Part shown: one piece after another, positions 10,867 through 21,414 of the stretch
Layout: the number at the start of each line of letters is the position of its first letter
Numbering within the stretch: position 1 is the stretch's first letter
DNA from: Neoceratodus forsteri
Taxonomy: Eukaryota; Chordata; Ceratodontiformes; Ceratodontidae
Assembly (NCBI GenBank): GCA_016271365.2
Contig: JADMNL010000028.1
Coordinates: 58,732,001 to 58,796,000, forward strand
Direction: 5' to 3'
DNA: 64,000 nucleotides
Made by a program: the position numbers and the translations under genes
Notes under the pieces: generated by a model
What the model was told of the DNA's origin: nothing
Databases searched by the model: none
The model's input: only the letters and a program-made list of their open reading frames with translations

Positions 10867-12061
10867 TGTGACGTAGACAGCCAGTTCTGAGTGCTGTATC
10901 ATTTTTTTTTATATATAAAATGTATTACTGTCATTGCTGAAAATCTGATGCTCTTAGAATGACCTCACTCATCACGCCCCCCCACCCAGGTTTCAGCTGA
11001 AAGATGAAAGCCATGAGAAATTGCTGAAGCAGCATGTGTATCACACACACTCAGGTTTTAGAGACAGTGTGTTACATGGAAGGCTTTAGTCAAGGATCCT
11101 GTTTGTCTGGGTTGATTACAGCCGTAGTTGCTATATCATATCCATTTTATGACGTTGGAGGAAAAGCCCAGGTTATTACATAGAAGTGCAAAAATCATAA
11201 AGATGCTTTCATGTCCTGGAAGGAGGAAGCTTATTATGAGATCAAAAGAAGTGTCATTTGAAAGAGATGAATTATGCTGAAGTTGCAGAATATAATACTT
11301 AAAAAAAAAAAAGACATCCTGTTTTTTTTTTGTAAGATATATATATTTTTATATATAATCTGACAGAGGAGGAGGAGCTAGCTGACCTCACACAAAAAGG
11401 GGTTGGCTAATACAGTATGCTTAAGGAATATTCTGTTTTACTACACAGAGACACATTTTTACCTAGACTCTGACCAGGGAAGATCGGTGAGCACTTTTAA
11501 ACAAGTATTTAGAAAGAGAGTCAACTCTAAGAACTGTAAGTAGGAATTTGTACTGTTTAAACCTTGTTCTTTTAAAAGATTTGTATGTCTTGTGATATAA
11601 GAGTTCTGTATTTTGTATTTTACATATTTTTAACTATTTTAGTAAAACTCTTCTTTGAACTTACTTGGTCTGTCTTTGACTTATTTTTAGTTGTAAGAAA
11701 AGTATATGGTTATTGCAGATACTAAACATAAGCTTGAATGGTGGTACCAAACTGGAAAGAGAGTGTTTTAAATCTGAGGTCTTTATTAAAGTTTTTAAGG
11801 GTTCATCTCTGTATACCTGGTTAGGTGCCCGTAGGCAAAGATATCTGGCCCCCCAAAGACAGAAATATCTAGGCCTGTGCATTGGGTATGCTAGCAAGAG
11901 GTTCACAGTTTGAATTCCTCCAAGACTTGAGACCAAAGGTTGATACGAACTCACAAAACAGACAAGAGGGTTACCTTGTTCTGTTAAACTGTTCACAAGA
12001 CTGCGCTCAGAGGTTGGCACTTTGGGAGTAGAGGGCTTCACCTGCTGAGTGGGTTTGTGAC
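10867..12061 (+). repeat. 5' LTR (contains an extra segment)
   Basis: It matches 17,021-17,894 end to end, apart from an extra stretch of about 316 bp at 10,901-11,216 that the 3' LTR lacks. Both LTRs contain a TA-rich element (GATATATATATTTT), where the promoter would lie, and end in GGGTTTGTGAC. The LTR directs transcription and supplies the repeat needed for reverse transcription. Confidence 0.92.
10901..11216. repeat. Segment present only in the 5' LTR
   Basis: Comparison of the two LTRs places this segment between GCTGTATCA and GGAAGG. It begins with a T-run and TATATAAAATG. It also shares the motif CTGTCATTGCTGAAAAT with 34,176-34,195, at an L2 end. It is either an insertion after integration or a deletion from the 3' LTR. 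No clear target duplication is seen. Confidence 0.7.
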
Positions 12062-12065
12062 TGAT

Positions 12066-12083
12066 TGGTGGCAGCAGTGGGAT
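12066..12083 (+). promoter_or_regulatory. Primer binding site
   Basis: TGGTGGCAGCAGTGGGAT begins four bases after the 5' LTR and starts with TGG, as expected for pairing to the CCA end of a tRNA. I cannot name the tRNA with confidence; a leucine-type acceptor end is possible. Confidence 0.75.
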
Positions 12084-12235
12084 AATTTTGGTATCACAAG
12101 CTTTATTGTTCTGTGTCAGCTGAGACCGTAAGCTCTCTTACAGAGAAAGGAAAATACAGAGTTTTATTTTAGAAAGGAAACAGAACTATATATCACTTTT
12201 CCTACCCGTTTTATTTTTTTTTCCCCTAAAGTGCA

Positions 12236-13640
12236 GTCAGAGTAGCAGTAGTCAGGAAAGATGACTTCCAACTACAGCAGGCGCACTGCAGATTACATAA
12301 GGCAGTCGTGTGGGGAGAAGTCCCATTCGAGGTGAAAGCAAGCAAGCAGACCCTCATAAATGCCCTGATGGTAGCAGATACCCAGAGCAGTGAGTCACCA
12401 ACCATGACTAGAAAGGACCGAACCTCAAGTGTGGAAGGGCTAGTGGTCAGTGAAGGGTCCAGAGCCGATGAGGTCAGCAGGGCCACTGTCAGTGAAGGGC
12501 CACAGCAGCTGGGGAAGGTCCCCAGTATCCTGAATCCAGAAGTACTCAGGCTGCAAACTGAGTTGTGCAGGATGGAACTGGAGGCAGAGTGAGAGAAGCG
12601 AGAGGCGGACCGTGAGGCAGAGCGAGAACGCCAAGAGGCAGAGCAACAAAAGTGAGAGGCGGACCGTGAAAGAGAACGCGAACGCCGAGAGGCAGAGCGA
12701 GAACAGAGAGAGACGCAGACCGTGAGGAGCACGAGTGCCAGCGAGCTGCAGAGGAGAAGAGAGAGGAGCGCCAGAGGCAACACAAACTGGAGAAGCTACT
12801 CCAACCAGCGGCACCAGAGCAGGTAAGTGGCTTGGGTTTAACTGGGACTGCAGGACTAGGTTACAAATAGAACACCAAATTAATAGCCGAATTTAAGGAG
12901 GGGGAAGATATGGATTGTTTTTAAATTCTTTTGAAAAAGTTTGTATTCAGGCTAAAATTCCCAGACAGTCCTGGAGCTTCCAGCTATCCCCGCTACTTAC
13001 CAGGAAAGCTTGGGATGCACTGGGTCAAATGGACAATGAGGACAGCAATGATTACAGCAAGCTAAAAGCTGCACTGTTAAAAAAGTTTGAATTAACTGCT
13101 GAATCATACAGAACTAAATTCCATAAGCTCAGGAGAAGCCCTGATATGAGCTACAAGGAGCTAGCCATGAAACAATGTCAGTTTTTAAAACGCTGGTGGG
13201 AAGGAATTGAGGCAAACTCTGTTCATAAAACTGAAAATGTGATTTTATTAGAACAGTTTTATTGAGCTTACCCAGCACAGCTAAAAACCTGGCTAGAGGA
13301 CCGAGATCCAAAAACAGTGCAAGAGGCTGCTGAACTCTCGAACCGCTATGCCAAGAGCAGACCTGCTCTGAGAGCGAATGGGGCAAGCATGGCAGTGCAG
13401 AAAGGGAAAAGCGTGCCTTCAGGGCAGCTAAAACCCTCACTGCCTCCACCAAAACCAGTTAGCCCCAGGTTTCAGAGAAAAGATTTCTCTGAGAGAAGAA
13501 CTGAATGTTGGTTGTGTAAGGAAACTGGGCATACTGCTAGGCAGTGTCTCAAAAAGGCAAGCCGTAATACACAACCGGGTGCTAGAAAAGAAGTGGGTTG
13601 TTTGTGTGTCCCTGGAAGTATGCCAGTGAACATGAGGGAA
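12236..13640 (+). pseudogene. gag: gag pseudogene: coiled coil, SCAN-like capsid, zinc knuckle
   Basis: The first part (about 12,308-12,592) is acidic, followed by a Glu/Arg-rich repeat region (12,590-12,830) typical of a long charged helix. It contains in-frame stops near 12,590 and 12,654. The capsid part (12,860-13,400) reads EDMDCF, LTRKAWDALGQM, YSKLKAALLKKFELTAESYR, SYKELAMKQCQFLKRWW, LLEQFY, then after a stop AYPAQLKTWLEDRDPKTVQE. That is the helix pattern of SCAN domains. A CX2CX4HX4C knuckle (CWLCKETGHTARQC) lies at about 13,506-13,547. Gag would form the particle and bind genomic RNA. Several stops and a frame change at about 13,265-13,317 disable it. Confidence 0.85.
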
Positions 13641-13930
13641 CACGTGCACCCAGTCATGGTAAATGGTGTGCAGACGCAAGGGTTAAGGGACACAGGGGCA
13701 TCCCTGATGTTAGTAAAGGGTGATCTGGTACAGCCTGGTCAGCTTATACCCAATAAATACGTCACTGTACAAGGGTTTACTGGTGAAGCGAAAACATCAC
13801 CACTGGCTAGTGTTCTCCTAGACTGGGGTGAAAAAGGGGGAACTGTGCAACAGGTGGCTATAGCCAAAACATTAGCAGTGGATGTGATCCTGGGTAACAA
13901 TCTCCAGCAGGGGATGGTATGTGCAGTTAC
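13641..13930 (+). pseudogene. pol: Aspartic protease domain (pol)
   Basis: This lies within the 388-codon open frame 13,317-14,483. The sequence HPVMVNGVQTQGLRDTGAS leads to the catalytic DTGAS at 13,689-13,703. It ends at VDVILGNNL, the usual ILG block of retroviral-type proteases. The enzyme would cleave the Gag-Pol polyprotein. The frame is continuous with the zinc knuckle upstream and with a long linker to the start of integrase downstream. The domain itself is intact. Confidence 0.85.
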
Positions 13931-14369
13931 CCATAGCCAAGCGGCAAGGGAAAATTGTAGCTCCCTGAACTCCACTGAAACCAGTGTGGAAACCACTGGG
14001 AGGCTGGCTCCCCAGCCTGTGTCATCAGATGGGGACACTGATAAAAAGGGAGTAGAAATTTCCCCGGTAGCAAGTAATCACACAGCTATGGGAGATTACT
14101 CCGAAGAGGGAGAGGTGACCCCTTGTCAGAGGGTTGGGATTGACAGTGATCCTGAGGGCCCTGATGCTAGTGCTTGGGACCCTAGTTTAGCGACTGAAGG
14201 GGACCTGTCCCATGCCCTGGGAATGTGTGAGGGGTTTGCACCTGCTCAGAGAAGTGACCCTAGTTTAGAGAAGCTGAGGCCTTGGGCAGACTCGGACAGC
14301 ACACAGGGAGGTGATGGCAGACATAAGGTTTATTGGGAAAATGGACTTATGTATACTCAGGCAGTACAG

Positions 14370-15470
14370 ACAGAGGGAGGGATGCTAGGCAGGCAGCTTG
14401 TTGTTCCCCAGGGATATCGTGAGCAGTTGCTCAAAACTGCACATGATATTCCCTGTCTGTCATCTGGAATCGCCGCGACGTAGCGCACGTTGGCCCAGAA
14501 TTTCTATTGGTCTAACTCACCCAGCAGGGAAGGAGTATTGCAGGTCGCGTCACCGGTGCCAAGAAACAGGGAAGGCGGCAAAAACAAAGCCAGCCTCTGA
14601 TTCCATTGCCCATAATGGAGGAGCCATTCCAGAGGGTGGAATGATATTGTGGGTCCTTTAATACCCCAACTCCTCAGGGAAGAGATTCATCCTGACTGTG
14701 GTGGATTACGCCAATTCGGCTACCAGAGGCAGTAGCCTCTATCTTCACTGAGGACGGACAAAGTGTCAGATGCCTTACTTGGGATTTTCTCCCGTGTTGG
14801 GTTTCCGCAGGAGGTGATCACCGATCAAGGGGGTTCCTTCATGTCGGACCTGATGAAGTGTTTATGGGAGAAGTGTGGGGTGGTGCAGAGATGCATGACA
14901 CCATATCACCCACAACCCAATGGACTTGTGGAATGATTCAATGGTACCCTAAAGTCAATGCTCCGGGCGTTTGCTGAACAGCATGGGAGAAATACCTTCC
15001 CCACTTGTTGTCTGCATACAGGGAGGTGCCCCAAGAGTCAACAGGATTTTCCCTCTTCGAACTCTTACATGGACGCCGGGTACATGGGCCCCTAGACTTG
15101 ATCCGGGAGGACTGGGAAGGCAAGCACGCCACCCAGGGAACTCCCATTGTAGATTATGTCTTTAGGTTTAGAGAAAGGCTGAAGGAGTTTCGTGACAGCC
15201 CAGGAGCAAAACCGGCAGCCGCCCAACAGAAACAAAAGTGTGGCACCCACCGCAGAGCCAGAGCTCGCCGCACATGGTAGGTCAGGAAGTCATGGTCCTT
15301 ATTCCGGTCCAGAAAGACAAGCTGCTAACTGAGTGGGCAGGACCATACAAAGTGGTTAGGAAGGTAAATGATGTGAACTACATTGTGGAGTTAACCTGAC
15401 AGAAGACAAACAGAAAGGATGTACCATGTCAACATGATGAAGCCATATGCAAATAGGGCTGACATGGTGT
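14370..15470 (+). pseudogene. pol: Integrase pseudogene, located before RT
   Basis: The region begins with the zinc-binding part: GYREQLLKTAHDIP at the end of the upstream frame, and in other frames FYWSN and EYCRSRHRCQETGKA. The catalytic core follows: GKRFILTVVDYA (first Asp) near 14,680-14,715, and EVITDQGGSFMSDLMKCLWE with PYHPQPNGLVE (second Asp and Glu) at 14,812-14,935. Next come LLSAYREVPQESTGFSLFEL, the C-terminal EWAGPYKVVRKVND at about 15,334-15,375 and YHVNMMKPY at 15,421-15,447. Integrase would insert the cDNA into the host chromosome. At least five frame changes or stops are present. The C-terminus runs directly into the RT frame. Confidence 0.88.
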
Positions 15471-16258
15471 TTGCAGTGTGTAGTCCTGGGGAGGGGACGG
15501 ACGAAGGAGACCCCCTTCTGGACTTGCTGGAGGAAAGTAAGCAGGAGTCCTCTGTGGAGGCAGTAAAATTGTCTCCCCAGCTGGCCCTGGACCAGATCCA
15601 GAAAGTAAGGAAGGTTTTAGCAGACTTTACCCCCTTGTTTAGCACCAAGCCTGGACTAACCTCCTTAGCGACACACGATGTGGAGACAGGGACACAGATG
15701 CCCATACGGCGGACAGCATATCGGGTGTCAGAGGCTGTCCAAAAGGACATCAGGAGGGAAGTGGAGGAGATGCTGGATTTAGGGGTAATCCAGAGATCCA
15801 ACAGACCCTGGGCCTCACCCATAGTCCTTGTGCCCAAGACAGATGGCTCAACTTGTTTCTGTGTGGACTATCGTGGACTGAATGCAGTCACGAAGTCAGA
15901 CACCCACCCGATGCCCTGGACGGACGAACTCCTGGACAAGCTGGAAGGGGGGGTGACCTACCTTACGACTACTGACCCAACCAAGGGGCACTGGCAGGTA
16001 GAATTGACAGACAGAGCTAGGGAGAGGTCGGCCTTCATCACTCCGATAGGCTTATTTGAGTTTAAAGTAATGCCTTTCGGAATGAAGAACGCCCCGGCCA
16101 CTTTCCAAAGGCTGGCAAACCAGGTGTTAAATGGTGCTGAGGAGTATGCCATGGTGTACCTGGATGACACTGCCATCTTTAGTACCAGCTGGGAGGAGCA
16201 GCTATCCCACCTTAGGGAAGTGCTGGATACAGAGGGCCGGGCTCACTGTCAAAGCTGA
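15419..16258 (+). pseudogene. pol: Reverse transcriptase (pol), main frame
   Basis: A 279-codon frame opens with the integrase tail YHVNMMKPYANRA, then a spacer, then gypsy RT motifs. These are GTQMPIRRTAYRVSEAVQ, EVEEMLDLGVIQRSNRPWAS, PKTDGSTCFCVDYRGLNAV, TTTDPTKGHWQVEL (first catalytic Asp), FGMKNAPATFQRL and YLDDTAIFS, with the YLDD pair at about residues 247-250. The arrangement shows that integrase and RT were translated as one polyprotein with integrase first. A frameshift near 16,250 breaks the link to the thumb and RNase H. RT would copy the element RNA in the particle. Confidence 0.93.
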
Positions 16259-16953
16259 GAAGTGCCAGGTGGCCATGGGAGAAGTGGCATACCTCGGGCA
16301 TGTGGTAGGCTGGGGACAGCTCCATCCTAACCAAATAAAGATAGAGGTGATCCAGGCATGGCCCAGACCAGAAACCCAGAAGCAGGTTAGGAGCTTTCTA
16401 GGGATAGCTCGGTACTACAGGAAATTTGTACCCGATTACAGTGCCCTGGCTGCTCCCCTATCTGACCTGACAAAGAAAAATATGCCAAAGAAAATTACCT
16501 GGGGCACAGCCTGCGAGGAAGCCTTTACCAGACTGAAGGAGGCACTGTGCAGTGCTCCTGTTTTGACAAGTCCTGACTATAGCAAAACCTTTATAGTTCA
16601 GACGGACGCCTCAGACGTGGGTATTGGGGCAGTACTGAGCTAGACGTCTGGCCAAGGGACAGATCACCCTGAGCAGGAAGCTACTTCTAAGGGAGCAAGC
16701 GTACTCCACAGTGGAAAAAGAATGTCTTGCCATAGTGTGAGCCCTAAAGAAGCTAAAGCCATACTTGCATGGGCAGCACTTTGTGGTGCAGACTGACCAC
16801 AACCCTCTGGTTTGGCTGATGCAGATGGGGAAAAACAACGGCAGACTACTAAAACAGAGTCTTGCTTTACAAGGGTATGATCTAAAAATCATACATAGGG
16901 CTGAAGCGAAGAATCAGAACTCAGATGGGCTGTCTAGGGTCTATGAGGACTGA
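16240..16953 (+). pseudogene. pol: RT thumb and RNase H (pol), frameshifted
   Basis: This continues RT in another frame: AGLTVKAEKCQVAMGEVAYLGHVVG, then QVRSFLGIARYYRKFVPDYS, both standard in gypsy RT. RNase H follows with FIVQTDASDVGIGAVLS. A stop (TAG, 16,641) and a later stop near 16,738 interrupt it around RKLLLREQAYSTVEKECLAIV. The end is TDHNPLVWLMQM and DGLSRVYED, where pol finishes at 16,953. RNase H would remove template RNA during cDNA synthesis. Nothing resembling an envelope gene follows; the 3' LTR begins 68 bp later. Confidence 0.9.
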
Positions 16954-17006
16954 ACTGATTTGGGAAGCTCATCCCATGTAGGGGATAGAGCCCCCAAATT
17001 CAGTCT

Positions 17007-17019
17007 AGGTGGGGAGGAA
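17007..17019 (+). promoter_or_regulatory. Polypurine tract
   Basis: AGGTGGGGAGGAA lies directly before the 3' LTR and would prime plus-strand cDNA synthesis. Confidence 0.75.
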
Positions 17020-17020
17020 T

Positions 17021-17894
17021 TGTGACGTAGACAGCCAGATCTGAGTGCTGTATCAGGAAGGAAGTTTATTATGAGATATAAGAAGTGTTATATTTGAAGG
17101 ACATGAATTATGCTGAAGTTGCAGAATATAATACTTAAAAAAAAAAAAAAAAGACATCTTTTTTTTGTAAGATATATATATTTTTTTATATATAATCTGA
17201 CAGAGGAGGAGCTAGCTGACCTCACACAAAAAGGGGTTGGCTAATACAGTATGCTTAAGGAATATTCTGTTTTACTACACAGAGACATATTTTTACCTAG
17301 ACTCTGACCAGGGAAGATCGGTGAGCACTTTTAAACAAGTATTTAGAAAGAGAGTCAAATCTAAGTACTGTAAGTAGGAATTTGCACTGTTTAAACCTTG
17401 TTCTTTTAAAAGATTTGTATGTCTTGTGATACAAGAGTTCTGTATTTTGTGTTTTACATATTTTTAACTATTTTAGTAAAATTCTTTTTAGAACTTACTT
17501 GGTCTGTCTTTGATTTCTTTTTAGTTGTAAGAAAAGTGAATGGTTACTGCAGATACTAAACATAAGCATGAATGGTGGTACCAAACTGGAAAGAGAGCGT
17601 TTTAAATCTGAGGTCTTTATTAAAGTTTTTAAGGGTTCATCTCTGTATACCTGGTTAGGTGCCCGCAGGCTAAGATATCTGACCTCCCGAAGATAGAAAT
17701 ATCTGAGCCTGTGCATTGGTACGCTAGCAAGAGGCTCATAGTTTGAATCCCTCCAAGACTTGAGACCAAAGGTTGATCCAAACTCACAAAACAGACAAGA
17801 GGGTTACCTTGTTCTGTTAAATTGTTCACAAGACTGCACTCGGAGGTTGGCACTTTGGGAGTAGAGGGCCTGACCTGCTGAGTGGGTTTGTGAC
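17021..17894 (+). repeat. 3' LTR, 874 bp
   Basis: It starts TGTGACGTAG and ends GGGTTTGTGAC, followed by AGGAGG, which also precedes the 5' LTR. It is collinear with the 5' LTR but lacks the 316-bp segment and has small differences in the A-run and TA-rich tract. Confidence 0.93.
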
Positions 17895-17929
17895 AGGAGG
17901 CACCCAGAAGAGTGGGGAAAAGCTATATT

Positions 17930-18308
17930 AAAAAGAAGTATCATGAAAGGGTCCCACACTCTCCAAGTGCGGGAGGGGAACCTTTTCCAATGCAGAAAAA
18001 GTACAAGAACAAGGAAGCACGATATGAAATTGGAGGGGGGTTGATTAAGAGGTAATGTGAGGAAGTTTTTCTACACAGAAAGGGTAGTTGACACTTGGAA
18101 TAGTCTGCTACAGGAGGTAGTGCGGGCGCACACAGTGGAGGGGTTTAAGCATGTCTGGGACAGGCACAAGGGAATCTTGAGAGGGGCAGGAGTGATGCAA
18201 AGCCATTAATCACATAGGGTCAGAGGCCAACTACAATGTACAGGACGTACGGGCAGGCTGGATGAGCCTGACGGTCCTTATCTGCCGACAATTTCTATGT
18301 TTCTATGT
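17930..18308 (+). mobile_element. CR1-type LINE 3' end
   Basis: Coding remnants read GNLFQCRKSTRTRKHD, then VRKFFYTERVVDTWNSLLQE and HTVEGFKHVWDRHKG. This is the C-terminal segment of CR1 ORF2. The 3' terminus GACGGTCCTTATCTGCCGAC ends in two TTTCTATG units at 18,290-18,306, the short repeated 3' tail typical of CR1. Strongly 5' truncated. Confidence 0.82.
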
Positions 18309-18356
18309 AAGGGGAGAAGGAGAATTGCCTGAATATGACACGGTCTGGTTTATGCT

Positions 18357-20675
18357 GTGCCTTGGGGGGAAGACAACCGCTCAAACACAGTGGTAATGGA
18401 TTTCAGGGGGGCAGACTTCATGGGCATGGGCAGGATACTGAGGGGGAGCTTGAGCCAGATCAGGCCAGACATGGATGTAGATAGATTGTGGGAGGCCATT
18501 AAAAAAGGGGTACAGGAGGCTACTAGTTTGTGTACAAGGATAAGGAGCAAAAATGGCAGGGCCAGCAAGCCGTGCTGGTGGACCAGGGAGGTGCAAGAGG
18601 CGGTAAGAGATAAGAAGGCTGCCTACGCACGTTTTAAGTGTTCCGTGGGGAATGGGAGAGAGGGGAATACGAGCTGTCAGCCAGAAGAGTCACAAGGGTG
18701 GTGAGGGGATCGAAGGCGAGGATGGAGCACAACCTGGCTAAGGATACACGGGGGGGAGAAGGGTTTTTATAGATACATAGGGGAAAAGAAGAAGAGGGGG
18801 GCACAGATCTCCAGGATTAGGACTGGGGATGGATGGGCTCAGGAGGCGGGGAAGCAGGCAGAGGCACTGAACAAGTATTTTGCCTCGGTTTTTAGGGAGG
18901 GAGACATGGGCTTCATTCAACCAGAAAACAGGGCGGGGGGTAGCTGAGAGGACAGGGCATAGGGAGATGAGAGGATCAAAAGAGGCCGGGGCCCCAAGTG
19001 GGCCAGTCCCAGAAGAGGATGGGGCCTCTACTGAGGAGAGGGTTAGGGAGGGGGAAATCACAGAGGGTAGCGTGATGGAGGCCCTACGGGCGCTGAAAAC
19101 TGACAAGACACCAGGACCAGATGGGCTGTATCCAAGGGTACTGAAGGAACTGGCGGACGAACTAGCAGGTCCACTAGCTGTGCTGTTCAACGCTTCTCTC
19201 CAGACAGGAAGTGTGCCCCAGGATTGGAGGGTGGCTCACGTGGTGCCCATCCAAAAAGGGGGGTCTAGGGAGGAGATGGGAAATTACAGGCCTGTCCGCT
19301 TAATGTCAGTGGTATGCAAACTAATGGAGGGCTTCATCAAAGGGATGCTCGGGAGACAATTGGATAGGCTGGGACACATGGATGACAAGCAGTATGGTTT
19401 CGTCCCAGGGAGATCATGCCAGACCAACCTCATAGATTTCTACAACTGGATGACAGGGACCCTGGACGGACAAGAGTCCAGTGGACGTCTTATATCTGGA
19501 TTTTAGTAAGGCGTTTGACTCGGTACCCCACTTCGGGTTGTTGACAAAGTTGGGGGAGATGGGGGTGGGAAGACAGTTGCTTAGATGGGTGGAAAACTGG
19601 CTTACAGATAGAACACAGAGAGTGGTGGTGAGAGGGACTGTCTCCTCCCCTACGAAGGTCATCAGTGGGGTGCCCCAGGGGTCGGTACTGGGGCCACTCC
19701 TGTTCAACACCTATGTCTCCGATATAGGGACAGGAGTTAGGAGTAGGATGAGCTTCTTTGCGGATGACTCTAAGCTGGGAGCATAGGCCAACGGGGAGGA
19801 AGCAAGGGTGGCAGTCCAGAGGGATCTGGACACCCTGGAGGGCTGGGCAAGGAGGTGGGGGCTGAGGTTTAACCCGGATAAGTGTAGGGTGTTGCATCTG
19901 GGGGTCAGAAACCCAGGGCATGTTTATACCTTGGGAGGGGTTCCACTGCAAGCCACTTCAAGTGAAAGGGACCTCGGGGTGGTGGTGGTAGACACCAAAA
20001 TGAACAACAGTGAGAACTGCAGAAGAACGGCAGCAAAGGCAAACAAGATACTGGGCAGCACAGCCAGGGGAATAACGTCCAGGAGGAGTGAGGTGATCCT
20101 ACCTCTGTACAATGCCTTGGTTAGGTCGCACCTTGAGTGTTGCGTGCAGTTCTGGAGGCTGCACCTTAAGAAGGACATAGTACTGTTGGAGAGGGTCCAG
20201 AGGAGGGCAACCAGGATGATCTGGGGCATGGGGGATAGGACCTATGAGGACAGGCTGGAAGCCCTCATGCTATATTCACTGGAGGAGAGGAGAGATGGGG
20301 GGACATGACTGAGGTTTTCAAATATGTGAAAGGGATTAACAGGGGTAGAGCCAAAGAAATGTTCGGGCTAAAGCAATGGGGCACAACCAGAGGGCATAAA
20401 TGGAAACTGGAGGGAGGAACCTATAGGGGAGAACGTAAAAGGCATTACTTCACAGAGAGGGTGGTGGAGCCATAGAATGCTTTGCCCGGGAGTCTAGTCG
20501 AGTAAGGCACTGTGGAGGGCTTCAAGAGGGGGTGGGACAGATGCATGGGGGTACTGAAGCCAAGACTGACCCTCACGGGGACAATGGGGGGGAGCGAACA
20601 CCCGTTAGGGGCTGGCTACCGAGCAGGCATGAAAGACTGTCAAGCCTATTCTGGTGGCTTTTAGTATGTTAGTAT
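18357..20675 (+). pseudogene. CR1-type LINE ORF2 (RT) pseudogene
   Basis: From 18,357 the sequence covers the linker between endonuclease and RT (WWTREVQEAVRDKKAAYARFK). The RT core follows in three frames: 18,880-19,506 (TPGPDGLYPRVLKELADEL, MGNYRPVRLMSVVCKLMEGF, DDKQYGFVPGRSCQTNLIDF), 19,481-19,786 (YLDFSKAFDSVPH, VPQGSVLGPLLFNTYV, FFADDSKLGA) and 19,808-20,308 (LDTLEGWARRWGLRFNPDKC, ERVQRRATRMIWGM, SLEERRDGG). The catalytic Asp residues are retained. The ORF2 product would nick the target and prime reverse transcription. Frameshifts near 19,490 and 19,790 and after 20,300 inactivate it. The tail has TTAGTATG units at about 20,660. Confidence 0.93.
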
Positions 20676-21414
20676 GTAATATCATCTTTTCCTATTGTTT
20701 TAGCAGTACCGATAGTGTGCCTGGCTCGTCCATGGAGCAAGCATGTTTATTCATAAAAAGAGCTTGTCCTGATATAATAGTTGTGGAAAGAGAGCCATTG
20801 AAAAAGGGAGTGTGAACTTCCGAAACGCATCTGGATGACTGCACATTGCTTTTTTGCACATGGCCACTGAATAAAATTAAGCACGTTTGAGAAGTGGCTG
20901 AAGCATCCTTTATTTCGGGTGGTGAGTGCGGGAATTTTACTGTGAAACTGATGTGGATATTTTATCCCTGCACCACCAATCCTTGTGCAGCCTCTGTTTT
21001 CTGTCTGACTAGTTGTGGAAAACTGACAGTTCCACAGGAAAACACAGTCCAAGCCAAGGATCTCAATCAAAATGTTCAAAACAGGTAATTCAGAACAATT
21101 TTAGCACTCGGGGTATCTTTCTCCTCTCTTTTCCACTAAAACATAAGGAAATTCAGGATATTCAGCTTTGCATCAAGGCGCACACTTGGACACTCGTGAC
21201 TCTCCTGCTAACACAGTAGGGTGAGAGGGATCTGGGATATGAACTAGTCTAAAGCACCTACAACTATGACTACTACTCTGCAACACATCCCATGGGATCT
21301 AATATCTGCAAGGAAGAGAAGACCTCTACATTCCTCTTTATCTGAAACACTGCACCTACTTCCACACAGCCCCACAGCACAGCACCCCCCTTCCACCACA
21401 ATAGTTAGTGTTTT
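20676..21414. other. Unassigned stretch
   Basis: No recognised coding domain. The phrase GAACTTCCGAAACGCATCTG near 20,815 resembles a motif common in some vertebrate repeats, but I cannot name the family. Confidence 0.4.

Larger units (their letters stand above)
10867..17894 (+). mobile_element. Gmr1-like Ty3/gypsy LTR retrotransposon, near full length, decayed
   Basis: Two LTRs starting TGTGACGTAGACAGCCAG bracket a 5-kb internal region. Its domains run gag (coiled coil, SCAN-like capsid, CCHC knuckle), protease, integrase, reverse transcriptase, RNase H. Integrase before RT is the Ty1/copia-like order described for the Gmr1 group of Ty3/gypsy elements in deuterostomes. The RT and RNase H are plainly gypsy-like. 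The flanks show AGGAGG immediately outside both LTRs (10,861-10,866 and 17,895-17,900), giving a 5-6 bp target duplication. Internal stops and frameshifts in gag, integrase, RT and RNase H make it non-autonomous now. The LTRs differ by a few percent by eye outside indels. Confidence 0.93.

Noticed and set aside
12226..12814. Minus-strand open frames of 124-185 codons opposite gag
   Set aside because: They mirror the Glu/Arg-rich gag coiled coil and appear as Ser/Leu/Arg repeats on the other strand.
16954..17020. Envelope-like gene after pol
   Set aside because: Only 67 bp separate the end of pol from the 3' LTR, so no room for a third gene.
20676..21100. A host gene near GAACTTCCGAAACGCATCTG
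   Set aside because: Frames are short, with no splice-consistent exon and a motif typical of dispersed repeats.
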